This document shows positions 52,027 through 61,221 of a DNA stretch of 64,000 nucleotides, one piece after another. The number at the start of each line of letters is the position of its first letter. Positions within the stretch are counted from its first letter, which is position 1. Origin of the DNA: Stieleria tagensis (lineage in GTDB: Bacteria; Planctomycetota; Planctomycetia; Pirellulales; Pirellulaceae). The translations under genes were made by a program, and so were the position numbers. The stretch spans positions 1 through 64,000 of the forward strand of contig NZ_JAMYFE010000047.1 in NCBI RefSeq assembly GCF_024129865.1. Reading direction: 5' to 3'. A model generated the notes under the pieces. That model saw nothing but the letters and a program-made list of their open reading frames with translations. It had not been told where the DNA came from and made no database searches.

Positions 52027-52108
52027 TCAGCTGATCCAGTCCGGCGGGGCGTCATCAAGAACGCACGCGCTGCCAACTCGGCGCGTTCCAACGGAGCAAA
52101 CCGCGCAA

Positions 52109-52141
52109 CAAAAAATCGCGACAGGAAAACCTGTCGCGATT
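52109..52141 (-). terminator. Rho-independent terminator after rplQ
   Basis: AATCGCGACAGG (52114-52125) and CCTGTCGCGATT (52130-52141) form a perfect 12-bp stem with an AAAA loop. On the minus strand it runs into six T. It lies about 30 bases after the rplQ stop and should end the rpsM-rpsK-rpoA-rplQ unit. Confidence 0.88.
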
Positions 52142-52172
52142 CTTGTGGGTTTTGGAACGAGAACCGTTTGGC

Positions 52173-52820
52173 TTATGCCTTTTCGGTTTCGCCTTCGCCT
52201 TCGTTCGCATCGGTATCAGCGGCAGCAACCGGTTCGGCTTGAGCGTCATCATTGCCTGAATCGGCAAACGATGGCTTTTCGGCCTTGCGGGTGACACGAT
52301 CGTTCTTGCCGACCAATTCGAGAATTGCACGGGTTCCGGCGTCGCCCAAACGGGGAACGGCCAAGCGAACGACGCGGGTGTATCCGCCTGGTCGATCGAC
52401 GTAGCGCTGTGCAATCGTGTCGAACAAGATCGCGGTGGCTTGCTTGTCACCGATCAACTGAACGATTCGTCGCTGTGCGGCAACCACGGGAGCGCGAGCG
52501 GCGGACCACTTTTGCCAGTCATCGCTGGTGCGCCATTTCTTGTATTCGTCGCTACCACGATCGGCGGTGCAGGCGAACTTCTCCGCTTCTTCAGCGAAGG
52601 GAATGGATTTTTTGGCGATGGTGATGCACTTTTCGACCAATGGTCGGACTTCTTTGGCCTTGTGCAGCGTGGTGGTAATCCGGCCGGCAACTTTCGGAGC
52701 GTTGTCGTCGAATTCGGCGTCTCGTTCGGTCAGGAACAAAGCGCTGACAAGGTTTTTCAGCAGGGCCTTTCGGTGGCTGGGACTGCGTCCCAACGTGCGG
52801 CCACGTCGTCTGTGTCGCAT
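52173..52820 (-). CDS. rplQ: 50S ribosomal protein L17
   Basis: A 215-residue L17. The N-terminus MRHRRRGRTLGRSPSHRKALLKNL and the C-terminal core RPGGYTRVVRLAVPRLGDAGTRAILELV are diagnostic. E. coli L17 is 127 residues; the excess is an insertion of roughly 40 charged residues in the middle (FAEEAEKFACTADRGSDEYK and following) plus an acidic tail of about 40 residues ending DTDANEGEGETEKA. Both extras may lie on the ribosome surface. It is last in the alpha-operon remnant, 85 bp after rpoA, and followed by a strong terminator. Confidence 0.96.
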   Translation of the reverse strand: MRHRRRGRTLGRSPSHRKALLKNLVSALFLTERDAEFDDNAPKVAGRITTTLHKAKEVRPLVEKCITIAKKSIPFAEEAEKFACTADRGSDEYKKWRTSDDWQKWSAARAPVVAAQRRIVQLIGDKQATAILFDTIAQRYVDRPGGYTRVVRLAVPRLGDAGTRAILELVGKNDRVTRKAEKPSFADSGNDDAQAEPVAAADTDANEGEGETEKA

Positions 52821-52905
52821 AACGTATTGGTAGGGTTAAATGGTTTCTATGCGTGGATTGTGCCGGGCAAAAGCCCAGGGTCGACAGTGCAAACGCGACT
52901 GCGAC

Positions 52906-53895
52906 CTAGAACATCGGCTGGGCCGGCACTCGCATGCCGAGGTGCAATCCGTATTGAGCTAATTTTTCACGGACTTCGTTCAGTGTGGTGTCACCGAAGT
53001 TCCGCACTTCCAACAATTGGTCTTCGTTGCGCTGAACCAGATCGCGAACCGTTTGAATGTTCTCGCTTTCCAGACAGTTATTGGCGCGAACCGACAATCG
53101 CATGTCGGCCAACGTCATATTCAACTTGGCTTCGAGCTGAGCTTCGGGCGATCCGGCACCACCACGTGCGGCCGAGAAAATACTCGGTCCCAACTCGCGA
53201 TACTGCACGAACGGATTCAGGTGTTTACGCAGAATCTTGGCAGCTTCGACGAGTGCCAGTTCTGGGTTCACGCTGCCGTCGGTCCAGATTTCCAAGTTCA
53301 GTTTGTCGTAGTTTGTCTTTTGACCCACACGGGTCTCTTCGACTTCGTAGCGAACTCGCGTGATCGGGCTGTAGACCGCGTCGACAGGAATGATGCCGAT
53401 TTCGTGGTCGACACTGCTGTGCTCGGTCGACGGCACATAGCCGCGTCCGTTTTCGACAACCATTTCCATCATGAATGGTGTGTCTTCGGTCAGCGTGGCC
53501 AACACCAAGTCTTTGTTGATGATTTCGACATCCGAATCGGTTTGGATGTCACCGGCACGCAATTCACCTGCCTTGTCAGCTTCGATGGTGATCACCCGAG
53601 TCGCTTCGCTGTGATTGCGAACGACCAACGTTTTCACGTTCAGGACGATTTCAGTCACATCTTCCAGCACGCCGGGGATGTTCGTGAACTCGTGCTGAGC
53701 GCCACGGATCTTGATTTGCGTGACGGCGCTGCCCATCAAACTGCTCAACAAGACCCGGCGCAGACTGTTGCCAACGCTCGTGCCAAAGCCACGTTCGAAG
53801 GGTTCGGCCGAAAACTTGCCGTAGGTTTGCGAGAGTGAATCGCGGTCAACTTCCAGGGTGCTGGGAAGTTCCATTCCACGCCAACGGATATGCAT
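52906..53895 (-). CDS. rpoA: RNA polymerase alpha subunit
   Basis: A 329-residue alpha subunit. The N-terminal dimerisation domain contains [33 protein letters not shown], nearly matching the family consensus. The C-terminal domain, which contacts UP elements and activators, ends with [21 protein letters not shown]-type helices and [14 protein letters not shown]. Length matches the E. coli protein. ATG 53895 begins [11 protein letters not shown]. The 108-bp gap between rpsK and this gene is where rpsD usually sits; no S4 sequence is present there. Confidence 0.97.
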   Translation of the reverse strand: MHIRWRGMELPSTLEVDRDSLSQTYGKFSAEPFERGFGTSVGNSLRRVLLSSLMGSAVTQIKIRGAQHEFTNIPGVLEDVTEIVLNVKTLVVRNHSEATRVITIEADKAGELRAGDIQTDSDVEIINKDLVLATLTEDTPFMMEMVVENGRGYVPSTEHSSVDHEIGIIPVDAVYSPITRVRYEVEETRVGQKTNYDKLNLEIWTDGSVNPELALVEAAKILRKHLNPFVQYRELGPSIFSAARGGAGSPEAQLEAKLNMTLADMRLSVRANNCLESENIQTVRDLVQRNEDQLLEVRNFGDTTLNEVREKLAQYGLHLGMRVPAQPMF

Positions 53896-54003
53896 CGTGG
53901 TGAGCCTGTCGATTGTAAGTACGCTTGCGAGTGAAAGTGTGAATGAAAGGGTCGAAGGACACAGCGGCGCGGCATGACAGCAACGCCCGATTACGACAGC
54001 GGG

Positions 54004-54387
54004 TTAAACGCGTCGCTTTTTACGCGGCCGGCATCCGTTGTGCGGGATTGGGGTCACGTCTTCGATCAGCTTGACTTTCAAGCCGGCAGCCTGCAGCGCG
54101 GTGATCGCACTTTCACGACCCGAACCGGGTCCTTTGACTCGGACTTCACAGTCACGCATCCCGAACTTGGCAGCTTTTTCGGCAGCCTGCTGAGCGGCAC
54201 ATTGGCCGGCAAACGGCGTGCTTTTTCGGCTTCCTTTGAAACCACTGGTGCCAGCACTCGCCCAACACAACGTGTCACCTTTGACATCGGTGATCGTCAC
54301 GGTCGTGTTATTGAACGTGGCGTGAATATGGGCAATCCCATTGGTCACGTTACGCCGTACGCGTTTCTTCTTATTGCTCTTTGCCAC
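54004..54387 (-). CDS. rpsK: 30S ribosomal protein S11
   Basis: A 127-residue S11 of normal length. Landmarks are [18 protein letters not shown] near the N-terminus, [24 protein letters not shown] in the middle and the C-terminal [18 protein letters not shown]. It binds the 16S platform at the mRNA exit region. The start is GTG with AGGAC eight bases before it. It is separated from rpsM by an unusual 211-bp gap with hairpins. Confidence 0.97.
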   Translation of the reverse strand: MAKSNKKKRVRRNVTNGIAHIHATFNNTTVTITDVKGDTLCWASAGTSGFKGSRKSTPFAGQCAAQQAAEKAAKFGMRDCEVRVKGPGSGRESAITALQAAGLKVKLIEDVTPIPHNGCRPRKKRRV

Positions 54388-54598
54388 TGCAAAGTCCTAA
54401 CGATTCAAGACGGTTAATGTTCGACTGCCTGGGTGACCCGATCCGGGCGACCCACAGTCACCATCTGATCCGATCAGGCAAAAAAATGTGTATTCTGTCG
54501 TCGACCGCCAGTGGCGGCAAACAACCCGATGGAGTGCTGTGGCGGAGGCGCCAAAATCTGGCAGCCGCCACAGCGGTCCGACAAACGCCGCCAATCGG
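54388..54598 (-). promoter_or_regulatory. Structured gap between rpsM and rpsK
   Basis: This 211-bp interval is long for genes that usually abut. It contains GCTGTGGCGG/CCGCCACAGC as a perfect 10-bp stem (54536-54574), then CCGCC-AGT-GGCGG (54505-54517) and, further along the minus strand, a run of seven T (54480-54486). It may hold an attenuator, a processing site or a second promoter for rpsK-rpoA-rplQ. No gene is visible. Confidence 0.5.
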
Positions 54599-54982
54599 CT
54601 AGCGCAGATCCTTGACGCCCTTCTTTCCGGCGACGGTCTTCTTGGGGCCCTTGCGGGTCCGCGAGTTGGTCTTTGTACGCTGACCACGAACCGGCAACCC
54701 GACTCGGTGACGCATACCACGGTAGGACCGAATTTCGCGCAACCGGCTGATGTTTTGCGTTGTCAAACGACGCAAAGGACCTTCGACCGTATAATCACGC
54801 TCGAGCAACGCGGCAATCTGACCCAACTCGTCTTCACCTAGTTCGCTTGCGGCTCGAACCGGGTCAATGCCCAGCTTCTCGCACGCTTCACGTGCGGTAT
54901 AGAGGCCGACACCGTATAGGTATGTCAACGAGTACTGGATCTGTTTGTCGTTCGGGATGTCGACGCCCAACAAACGGGGCAT
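54599..54982 (-). CDS. rpsM: 30S ribosomal protein S13
   Basis: A 127-residue S13. It begins MPRLLGVDIPNDKQIQYSLTYLYGVG and contains RLREIRSYRGMRHRVGLPVRGQRTKTNSRTRKGP, the family signature; the length is normal. It contacts the 16S head and the 50S subunit. AGGAG lies nine bases before ATG 54982. It is first in the unit; rpmJ and infA, often upstream, are absent from the 200 bp before it. Confidence 0.97.
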   Translation of the reverse strand: MPRLLGVDIPNDKQIQYSLTYLYGVGLYTAREACEKLGIDPVRAASELGEDELGQIAALLERDYTVEGPLRRLTTQNISRLREIRSYRGMRHRVGLPVRGQRTKTNSRTRKGPKKTVAGKKGVKDLR

Positions 54983-55123
54983 GGCGATGCTCCTGATAAA
55001 TCATCGTGCTGAAAATGCAAAAGCGCAACACCACGGGGACAGGGAGACCCCAAGCCACTTCCGGAAGCGTCGATCACGACGTCATTCCTGAAAGGCGAGA
55101 AAAGTGTTGGCCAAGAATCCCGG

Positions 55124-55153
55124 ACTATAGCGAATGGCCCCCTTTTTGCTCAA
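55124..55153 (-). promoter_or_regulatory. Candidate promoter of the rpsM operon
   Basis: On the minus strand TTGAGC (55148-55153), an 18-base spacer and TATAGT (55124-55129) form a good sigma-70 promoter. The start site would be near 55117, about 135 nt before rpsM, leaving a leader long enough for regulation. It lies just past the folA stop codon. Confidence 0.5.
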
Positions 55154-55182
55154 TGGCCACTTCCTCGCCTTTTTCAGTATTT

Positions 55183-55689
55183 TTACTGAGAGCCCCGGCG
55201 GACCAGCCGAACGAACTCGGTCGGCACGTCATCCTGCGGCCCGGCAGGCACCGAAAACCGCTCAATCACGCTGAAATCAGACAAATCGAGCTCCAGATGC
55301 GTGTCGCCCTCGATGTCGGCCAACACCCGTGTCAGCAGAATCTGGTCGCAACTGGGCAGCAATTGTTTGTAAATTTCTGCACCGCCGACCACATACGCCG
55401 CACCCTGACGCGCCATTTGAACCGCCTGTTCAGGGGAAGAAGCGACATCAACCCCGTCAAAATTCCAGTTGGCATTGCGAGTGATCACAATCGTCCGGCG
55501 CCCGGGCAACGGCCGACCAATTGATTCGAACGTCTTGCGGCCCATCAACAACACGCCGCCCATCGTCATCTTCTTGAAACGCTGCAAATCTTGGCGCAAC
55601 CGCCAGGGCATGTCACCATCACGGCCAATCACTCCATCAGGCGTCATCGCCACCACTGCCGTCAGCCCCACCGAATCGGTTGTCGTCAT
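55183..55689 (-). CDS. folA: Dihydrofolate reductase
   Basis: A 168-residue DHFR that regenerates tetrahydrofolate from the dihydrofolate made by thymidylate synthase. Motifs: VVAMTPDGVIGRDGDMPWRLRQDLQRFKKMT with the active-site acid, LLMGRKTFESIGRPLPGRRTIVIT for NADPH binding, and YVVGGAEIYKQLL. The length is normal. It follows thyA by 121 bp on the same strand, the classic pairing. Confidence 0.96.
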   Translation of the reverse strand: MTTTDSVGLTAVVAMTPDGVIGRDGDMPWRLRQDLQRFKKMTMGGVLLMGRKTFESIGRPLPGRRTIVITRNANWNFDGVDVASSPEQAVQMARQGAAYVVGGAEIYKQLLPSCDQILLTRVLADIEGDTHLELDLSDFSVIERFSVPAGPQDDVPTEFVRLVRRGSQ

Positions 55690-55810
55690 CTCGCGCTATC
55701 GCCCCCTCTCTAGCAGGTCATGCCGTGTTCAAGTGTTGTCGTTCGTGGCGTTCTAGCGCGCGAGATTGGTTTTCCTCACCCGACCGCGTCGCGCCAGCGG
55801 AGATGAATGC

Positions 55811-56605
55811 CTAAACCGCCACCGGTGCCTTGATGTGCGGATGCGGGTGATAGTCGACCACCGAAAAATCATCGAACTGAAAACCGTCGATCGATTCGGG
55901 CGTGGACTGAATGGCCAGCTGTGGCAGCGGTTTCGGCTCTCGTGCCAACTGCTCGCGGGCCTGTTCGAAATGGTTTTGATACAGGTGCACATCGCCCAGG
56001 GTGTGTACGAACGCGCCCGGCTGAAGCCCGGTCACTTTGGCCATCATCATCGTCAACAGCGCGTAGCTGGCGATGTTGAAGGGCACGCCCAAAAACACGT
56101 CGGCGCTGCGTTGATACAACTGACAGGACAATCGCCCGTCGGACACATAAAACTGAAACAGCGTGTGACAGGGCGGCAACGCCATCGAACCGACTTCGCT
56201 GACATTCCATGCCGAAACGATCAAGCGGCGCGACAACGGATTGACGCGAATTTCATTCTCCACCCAAGCGATCTGGTCGATCGTTTGCCCATCGGGAGCC
56301 GGCCAGGAACGCCATTGGTGACCGTAAACCGGCCCCAAATCACCGTTTTCATCGGCCCATTCGTCCCAGATGCGAACCCCATTTTCGTTCAACCAAGCGA
56401 TGTTGGTGTCACCACGCAGAAACCACAGCAGTTCATAAATGATCGAACGCAGATGCAGTTTCTTCGTCGTCAGCAGCGGAAATCCCTCGGACAGATCAAA
56501 TCGCATCTGTCGACCGAACAGACTGCGGGTGCCGATCCCGGTGCGATCACCACGGTCCGATCCGGACTCCAAAATCTCTTCCAGCAAACGCAGGTATTGC
56601 AACAT
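55811..56605 (-). CDS. thyA: Thymidylate synthase (ThyA type)
   Basis: A 264-residue enzyme converting dUMP to dTMP with methylenetetrahydrofolate. Motifs: [19 protein letters not shown] near the N-terminus, [26 protein letters not shown], the nucleophile in [13 protein letters not shown], and [18 protein letters not shown], ending [10 protein letters not shown]. From ATG 56605 the length equals the E. coli enzyme; the frame is open to TTG 56665, but that gives an atypical N-terminus. It is upstream of folA. The trxA terminator separates it from the genes before it. Confidence 0.96.
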   Translation of the reverse strand: MLQYLRLLEEILESGSDRGDRTGIGTRSLFGRQMRFDLSEGFPLLTTKKLHLRSIIYELLWFLRGDTNIAWLNENGVRIWDEWADENGDLGPVYGHQWRSWPAPDGQTIDQIAWVENEIRVNPLSRRLIVSAWNVSEVGSMALPPCHTLFQFYVSDGRLSCQLYQRSADVFLGVPFNIASYALLTMMMAKVTGLQPGAFVHTLGDVHLYQNHFEQAREQLAREPKPLPQLAIQSTPESIDGFQFDDFSVVDYHPHPHIKAPVAV

Positions 56606-56707
56606 TTGAAGTCCAATTTGCACGCACATCGGCGTGTCGGTCGAAGGGGTGGGGAAGGATAGCAACGGCGAACGGCCAGCCGATCACATCCGCCAAACAT
56701 ACAAGAA

Positions 56708-56737
56708 GGCACGCATCGAGAAAACAAGATGCGTGCC
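56708..56737 (-). terminator. Hairpin terminator after trxA
   Basis: GGCACGCATC (56708-56717) and GATGCGTGCC (56728-56737) are perfectly complementary around a ten-base A-rich loop. On the minus strand it is followed by TTCTTGT, a weak T-tract. It lies about 30 bases after the trxA stop. Confidence 0.65.
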
Positions 56738-56766
56738 GTCATGAAATTTCAGCTCGAAACCGCGAC

Positions 56767-57096
56767 TTAGACCGACGCGTCGATCGCTTCCTGCAACGCG
56801 GCTTTGGTCGTGTTACCGCCACGGAAACTATGCTCGACTTCGCCGTTTTTGAACAGCAAAAGCGTCGGAATTCCGGTGATGCCGAACTTCTGAGCCACAC
56901 CGGGAGCATCGTCGATGTTCAATTTGCCGATCTTGGCATTGCCATTTTCTTCGGCCAGTTGATCGATCATCGGGGCAATCGCCCGGCAAGGACCACACCA
57001 GGGCGCCCAAAAATCGACCAGCACGGCGCCGTCGGCCTGAAGAACTTCAGTGTCAAAGTTGTCGTCGGTGAATTCAACCACGGCATCTGCAGCCAT
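56767..57096 (-). CDS. trxA: Thioredoxin
   Basis: A 109-residue cytosolic thioredoxin. The active site is VDFWAPWCGPCRAIAP (Cys-Gly-Pro-Cys), the buried Asp lies in ADGAVLVDFW, and the cis-Pro is in FGITGIPTLLLFKNGE. No signal peptide or extension is present, in contrast to the exported thioredoxin-like protein at 4.5 kb. It reduces protein disulfides and supplies ribonucleotide reductase, which fits its place next to thyA-folA. Its own terminator follows. Confidence 0.97.
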   Translation of the reverse strand: MAADAVVEFTDDNFDTEVLQADGAVLVDFWAPWCGPCRAIAPMIDQLAEENGNAKIGKLNIDDAPGVAQKFGITGIPTLLLFKNGEVEHSFRGGNTTKAALQEAIDASV

Positions 57097-57234
57097 GTTA
57101 CTGATCCTTGAGAAGGGAACTAAGTCGGAAATGGGTTTGTCCGCGAACGTTGTCAGACGCAGGAAAACTGGATTGTAGGACCCGGTTCTCGGTCGGCAAG
57201 TTCGCAGTCACTGTATCGGTCGCCTTTGGCAGAC

Positions 57235-58062
57235 TCAATCACGGAGTAACGCAGCACGCAAAACGTGCGCCAAATCGTCCAGAAGCATCGCAGTTGCTCC
57301 CCAAAGCTCCTTCGGTCGACCATCACAATCGACGAATTCGAGGGAACGATGCCGGAAACCGTATTGAAATACCTCGCCATCGGCCTGGCTCTTACCGGTC
57401 CGCATTTTTTTTCTGCTGGCCAATCGCTCACCAGGCGCGGCTAACTGCAGCAGACTCTCCAAGGGCATTTCGATGACTTCATCGACCTCGACCGGATCAG
57501 GCTGCCAATCCCCGCACGGCGTGTCAGCCGTGACCACCCAGGTGTCGACCAAATTATCACTCGCAAACACGTAAATCGGCGGTAAACATCCCAGCTGTTC
57601 GACCACCGCGACGTCCACGCCGAGTTCCTCGCGGTACTCGCGCAGCGCCGCTTGCAACGCGGTTTCACCGGCCTCGATCTTACCACCGGGCAAACAAACT
57701 TGACCGCCGTGATGCGACAAACTGCTCGGACGACGGGTCAGTGTCAAACACAATTGCCCGCTACGGCGATGCGGATAGATGACAACGATCACCGCCGCAC
57801 GCCGGGCATCCAACCGTGCCGGACCGCGATGCCGGCCATAGGCCAGTCGTGGACTGAGCCGCACCGGACGCTGCTGTCCCGACCGCTGTCCCCGTCGAAC
57901 CTGACGCTTGGACAGCACCGGTTTCACGGCACGCCCCAGTTGCTGTAGCGAAAGCCCTGGCTCGGAACGCCCAGATCCGGCATCCCCGAGGGATAGACCG
58001 ACCGAACGCTCGAGGGAAGCTGAGTTAGCGGCGAGTGTTTTTGCAGCCAAGAAATGTTCCAA
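57235..58062 (-). CDS. Nudix hydrolase, CoA pyrophosphatase-like
   Basis: About 275 residues with a Nudix domain in the middle: the box GGKIEAGETALQAALREYREELGV matches G-x5-E-x7-REuxEExGu in full, and LTRRPSSLSHHGGQVCLPGGK upstream fits the NudL/CoA-diphosphatase (UPF0035) signature. It probably hydrolyses CoA or a related nucleotide diphosphate. The N-terminal 90 residues are basic and of low complexity. The start appears to be TTG at 58062, six bases after the stop of the preceding isomerase-like gene, so translation is probably coupled. Confidence 0.85.
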   Translation of the reverse strand: MEHFLAAKTLAANSASLERSVGLSLGDAGSGRSEPGLSLQQLGRAVKPVLSKRQVRRGQRSGQQRPVRLSPRLAYGRHRGPARLDARRAAVIVVIYPHRRSGQLCLTLTRRPSSLSHHGGQVCLPGGKIEAGETALQAALREYREELGVDVAVVEQLGCLPPIYVFASDNLVDTWVVTADTPCGDWQPDPVEVDEVIEMPLESLLQLAAPGERLASRKKMRTGKSQADGEVFQYGFRHRSLEFVDCDGRPKELWGATAMLLDDLAHVLRAALLRD

Positions 58063-58068
58063 TTCAGA

Positions 58069-58815
58069 TTAAATCAATGTTTCCAGCAACCGACGTAACT
58101 TCCGCAGCTCAACGCGGTGGTCCAAGTTTTCCATCGGCCCCATGTGAACCGTCAAAGCGCGATCGTATTTCTCCCGCTCCAACTGAGTCATCAATTTGCC
58201 ATAGTCCACCTCGCCCTGACCGACGCTGACCTGGAACGCCTCCGGCCGCGTGTCACGCAAATGCACGTTGCAGACAAATTTTAAGATGTTGTCCAGGCTT
58301 TTTCCTTTGGCCGATCCGGTGATGTAAACACTCGGGTCCAACGTGATCCCCAATCCGTCCACGTTGTTGCACAACACCATCAGCGTGTCGGGGTCCTCAC
58401 TCAAACACCCCAACTGGCTCTTGACGGAAACCCGAACGCCCTCGGCTTCGCCGATTTCGACCAATTTCTGCAGGTGCTCGACCTCTTCGTTGAATGGCGT
58501 GCCCTGCTCGGCCGACGGCACGGTGATCGTCACGACTTTGGTCGTTTTGGCCAACCAACTGAGCTTGGCGAACTGTTCATAATGCTCGGCTCCAGTGGAT
58601 GCCAATTGCACGCTATAGCCGGAAATGTCCAATCGGTGTGTGTGCCGCAACATTTGGATCGCACGATCCATGTCCTCGAGCACTTCAGACGGTTTGACAT
58701 TTCCCGATTCGTGGAGCGCGATTTCAACCGCAGTGAACTCCAAATCAGACAGCAGTTCGATCGCGCTGAGCAGTTCGAGATCGGGGTAACATTCGGTAGA
58801 TGCAGCGATGAACAC
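58069..58815 (-). CDS. Sugar phosphate isomerase/epimerase-like TIM barrel
   Basis: A 248-residue protein of the AP-endonuclease-2/xylose-isomerase-like TIM-barrel family. Signs are the strand-end acidic residues in FTAVEIALHESG, GVRVSVKSQLG, GITLDPSVYI and VHLRDTRPEAFQVSVGQGEVDYGKL, the last being the characteristic metal-site end of these barrels. It could isomerise or epimerise a sugar, or an inositol derivative; the substrate is unknown. The start is GTG 58815 with AAGGA before it. It forms an operon with the downstream Nudix gene. Confidence 0.85.
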   Translation of the reverse strand: MFIAASTECYPDLELLSAIELLSDLEFTAVEIALHESGNVKPSEVLEDMDRAIQMLRHTHRLDISGYSVQLASTGAEHYEQFAKLSWLAKTTKVVTITVPSAEQGTPFNEEVEHLQKLVEIGEAEGVRVSVKSQLGCLSEDPDTLMVLCNNVDGLGITLDPSVYITGSAKGKSLDNILKFVCNVHLRDTRPEAFQVSVGQGEVDYGKLMTQLEREKYDRALTVHMGPMENLDHRVELRKLRRLLETLI

Positions 58816-59090
58816 GGGGGTATCCTTTCAAATCAACGTCTGTGAGTATGGTCGCAGCTAAACTGCGGAGTGGGAAAATGATTGATGCATCAACCCATTT
58901 TCGTCAAGCTATTTTGGGCAAGCGTAACGACTTTGGGGATCTGGGCAAAAGACCGATTTTTCCCAACCGCTGTGCAGGCAAAGCCAACCCTAGACCAGGA
59001 GCCGACACCGCCGGCGAGTTCATTCGTCGCCCTGCGTCGCTCAACGGTTCTGAAGATGCGTTTTCATCACAACCCGCGCGGTTTCGGTTG

Positions 59091-59636
59091 CTAGGAACGG
59101 TCCAGCCAAGCCAGGATCTCAGCGGCCACCTCGGCCGGCGTGCGGCCATCGGTCGCAACCACATAATCTGCGGCGTCGCGATACAGCGATTCGCGACTGG
59201 CCAACACCGATGCAATTTCCTCGGTCGGCGACAGGCCGGTTAACGAGGGACGGCGCGTCCCGCTGGTAGCATCGGCGGTGATTCGGCTGGCAATATTTGC
59301 CGGCGTCGCCGTCAGCCAGATGCAGACGCCCGAGTCGCGAATGAATTGGCGATTTTGCGTTCTCAGAATCGCACCGCCGCCCAGCGAAACGACCCGTGGC
59401 GGCGTCGGCATTGCGTCCAATTCGTTCAAACATCGCGACTCCCAATCGCGAAACAGTTCCTCGCCGCCCTCGGCGAATAACTCTGCGATCGACTTTCCAG
59501 CGGCCTGCTCGATCACCTGGTCCAGATCGACGCAATCGAAATCCTCTGGGCCCATCGACAACCGGTTAGAAATCAATTGGCCGACGGTCGTTTTTCCTGT
59601 GCCTCGGTAACCGGTCAAGTAAATTCGTTTTGTCAT
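59091..59636 (-). CDS. aroK: Shikimate kinase
   Basis: A 181-residue P-loop kinase phosphorylating shikimate at the 3-OH in aromatic amino acid synthesis. Walker A is GYRGTGKTTVG; the substrate-binding DLD-like motif is DCVDLDQVIEQAAGKSIAELF, followed by FRDWESRCL and VVSLGGGAILRTQNR, which matches the GGG substrate loop. The length is normal. The 275-bp gap downstream suggests it is transcribed separately from the isomerase gene. A gluconate-kinase relative is unlikely given the GGGA motif. Confidence 0.93.
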   Translation of the reverse strand: MTKRIYLTGYRGTGKTTVGQLISNRLSMGPEDFDCVDLDQVIEQAAGKSIAELFAEGGEELFRDWESRCLNELDAMPTPPRVVSLGGGAILRTQNRQFIRDSGVCIWLTATPANIASRITADATSGTRRPSLTGLSPTEEIASVLASRESLYRDAADYVVATDGRTPAEVAAEILAWLDRS

Positions 59637-59709
59637 TCTCGATTCGCCTGTCTAATAAACCGCCGCCAGTTCCACTCACAACTGACTTCAACGCTCGCCT
59701 GCCCGATCC

Positions 59710-61221
59710 GTGCCTGCCACCGCTAACACTGCTATCGATCGCACTACGCCACCTCAACGACGCGTTTGGCTTTTTCGCTTCGCCTGCGTTGCCCTGGGCT
59801 TGCTGCCGTTCGGCATCGCTGAACTGTACCTGCGCGCGACCACACAAGTCGACTCGGGGGACTTGGCCATCGACCCGATCTTTGACACCCATCAACAAAC
59901 GCCCCTGTTCGTTCGTGACCCCAGCGGCGACCGCCATCGGATTCCCCAATCACGAATGAATTTCTTTCGTCCGGCGTCGTTTGTTGCCAATAAGCCGCCG
60001 CGACTGCGACGAATCTTTGTACTCGGCGGATCCACGGTCCAAGGCCGACCCTACGAAACCGAGACTGCGTTCCCCCAGTGGTTGCAACTGCGACTACAGA
60101 CCGCCGACCCGACTCACAACTATGAAGTCATCAATTGCGGCGGTGTGTCCTACGCCAGCTACCGTGTTGCGATGATCCTGGACGAAGTGCTGGGTTACGC
60201 ACCGGATGCCATTGTGCTGTACACCGGACACAACGAATTTTTAGAGGAACGGAGTTACGCGACGCTGCCCGATCACAGTGGCACGCTGCCTGGGGCGGCC
60301 CAGCGGGTGTTGAAACGATCGGCGCTCGTGCAAACCATTGGCCGCTGGATCCGGCCGGCAACCACTGGCCAATCCCGCGGCACACCGGCGACCGACCGCC
60401 AAGTCCTGTCGGCGGAGGTGGAAACTCGGCTGGATTTGATCAACGGGATGGAACGTTATGTTCGTGACGACGCCTGGCGCCGCGCCGTTGCCGAACACTT
60501 TGCGACTAGCCTAGATCGAATGATCCGCGCCTGTCAGCAGCAGCAGATCCCGCTAATCGTTTGCTCACCGGCAAGCGATGTCGTGGCAACACCACCGATG
60601 AAGATCTTAAGCATCGAAATGGACAAGACGACTCGCTCGGTGTTTGACGAAAACTGGCAGCTTGCCTGTGACGCCGACCGTGACGATGAGCAACGCATCG
60701 AAGCCTGTGAAAACTGTTTACGGATCGATCCACAGCATTGTGGCGCCCAGTTCATCGCTGGCAAATTGCATTGGAATCACAACCGCAGCGACCGAGCGCG
60801 CCCCTACCTGGTCGCCGCACGGGACAACGATGTCTGCCCGCTGCGCGCGACCACACCGATCCTGCAAAAAATCGAATCCGTCACAGCGGAACACGGGTTG
60901 GTCGCGATACCGATCGTGCCGCTGTTGGACCGCACCGATGCGCAAGGCCGGCCACTGCCCGACGGAATCCCCGATCCACAACAGTTCGTCGATCACGTCC
61001 ATCCCACCATCAGCGGCCACCAAGACATTGCCGCCCGGTTGGCGCGGGAACTGATCGGAGTGTTTCGAATCGAGGCAACCGAGTCGGCTGAAACGGACTA
61101 TCAGCATGAAGCGCGCGAGCACCTCAAGACACTCGACGAAACCTACTACGCCCGCGGCAAACAACGACTGAAGGGATTGCAGCAATGGGCAGCTGGCCGC
61201 GCCGGCCGATTGTCACTTTGA
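59710..61221 (+). CDS. SGNH/GDSL hydrolase-like membrane-anchored protein
   Basis: A 503-residue protein with an N-terminal membrane anchor (VWLFRFACVALGLLPFGIAE, about 19-38). Block I is RRIFVLGGSTVQG with the nucleophile Ser, the block III-like motif is VLYTGHNEFLEE (Gly/Asn), and block V is FVDHVHPTISGHQDIAARLA with Asp and His, so the SGNH catalytic set is complete. Such proteins are esterases or acyl/acetyl hydrolases of envelope polymers. The start is GTG 59710. Its 3' end overlaps that of the convergent gene by nine bases. The substrate is unknown. Confidence 0.85.
   Translation: MPATANTAIDRTTPPQRRVWLFRFACVALGLLPFGIAELYLRATTQVDSGDLAIDPIFDTHQQTPLFVRDPSGDRHRIPQSRMNFFRPASFVANKPPRLRRIFVLGGSTVQGRPYETETAFPQWLQLRLQTADPTHNYEVINCGGVSYASYRVAMILDEVLGYAPDAIVLYTGHNEFLEERSYATLPDHSGTLPGAAQRVLKRSALVQTIGRWIRPATTGQSRGTPATDRQVLSAEVETRLDLINGMERYVRDDAWRRAVAEHFATSLDRMIRACQQQQIPLIVCSPASDVVATPPMKILSIEMDKTTRSVFDENWQLACDADRDDEQRIEACENCLRIDPQHCGAQFIAGKLHWNHNRSDRARPYLVAARDNDVCPLRATTPILQKIESVTAEHGLVAIPIVPLLDRTDAQGRPLPDGIPDPQQFVDHVHPTISGHQDIAARLARELIGVFRIEATESAETDYQHEAREHLKTLDETYYARGKQRLKGLQQWAAGRAGRLSL

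Noticed and set aside
53896-54003. A hidden rpsD between rpsK and rpoA
   Set aside because: Only 108 bp are available, and no S4 sequence is readable in any frame.
58842-59243. 133-codon frame between the isomerase and aroK genes
   Set aside because: It overlaps the 3' end of aroK, has no recognisable motif and no ribosome site; the 275-bp gap looks non-coding.
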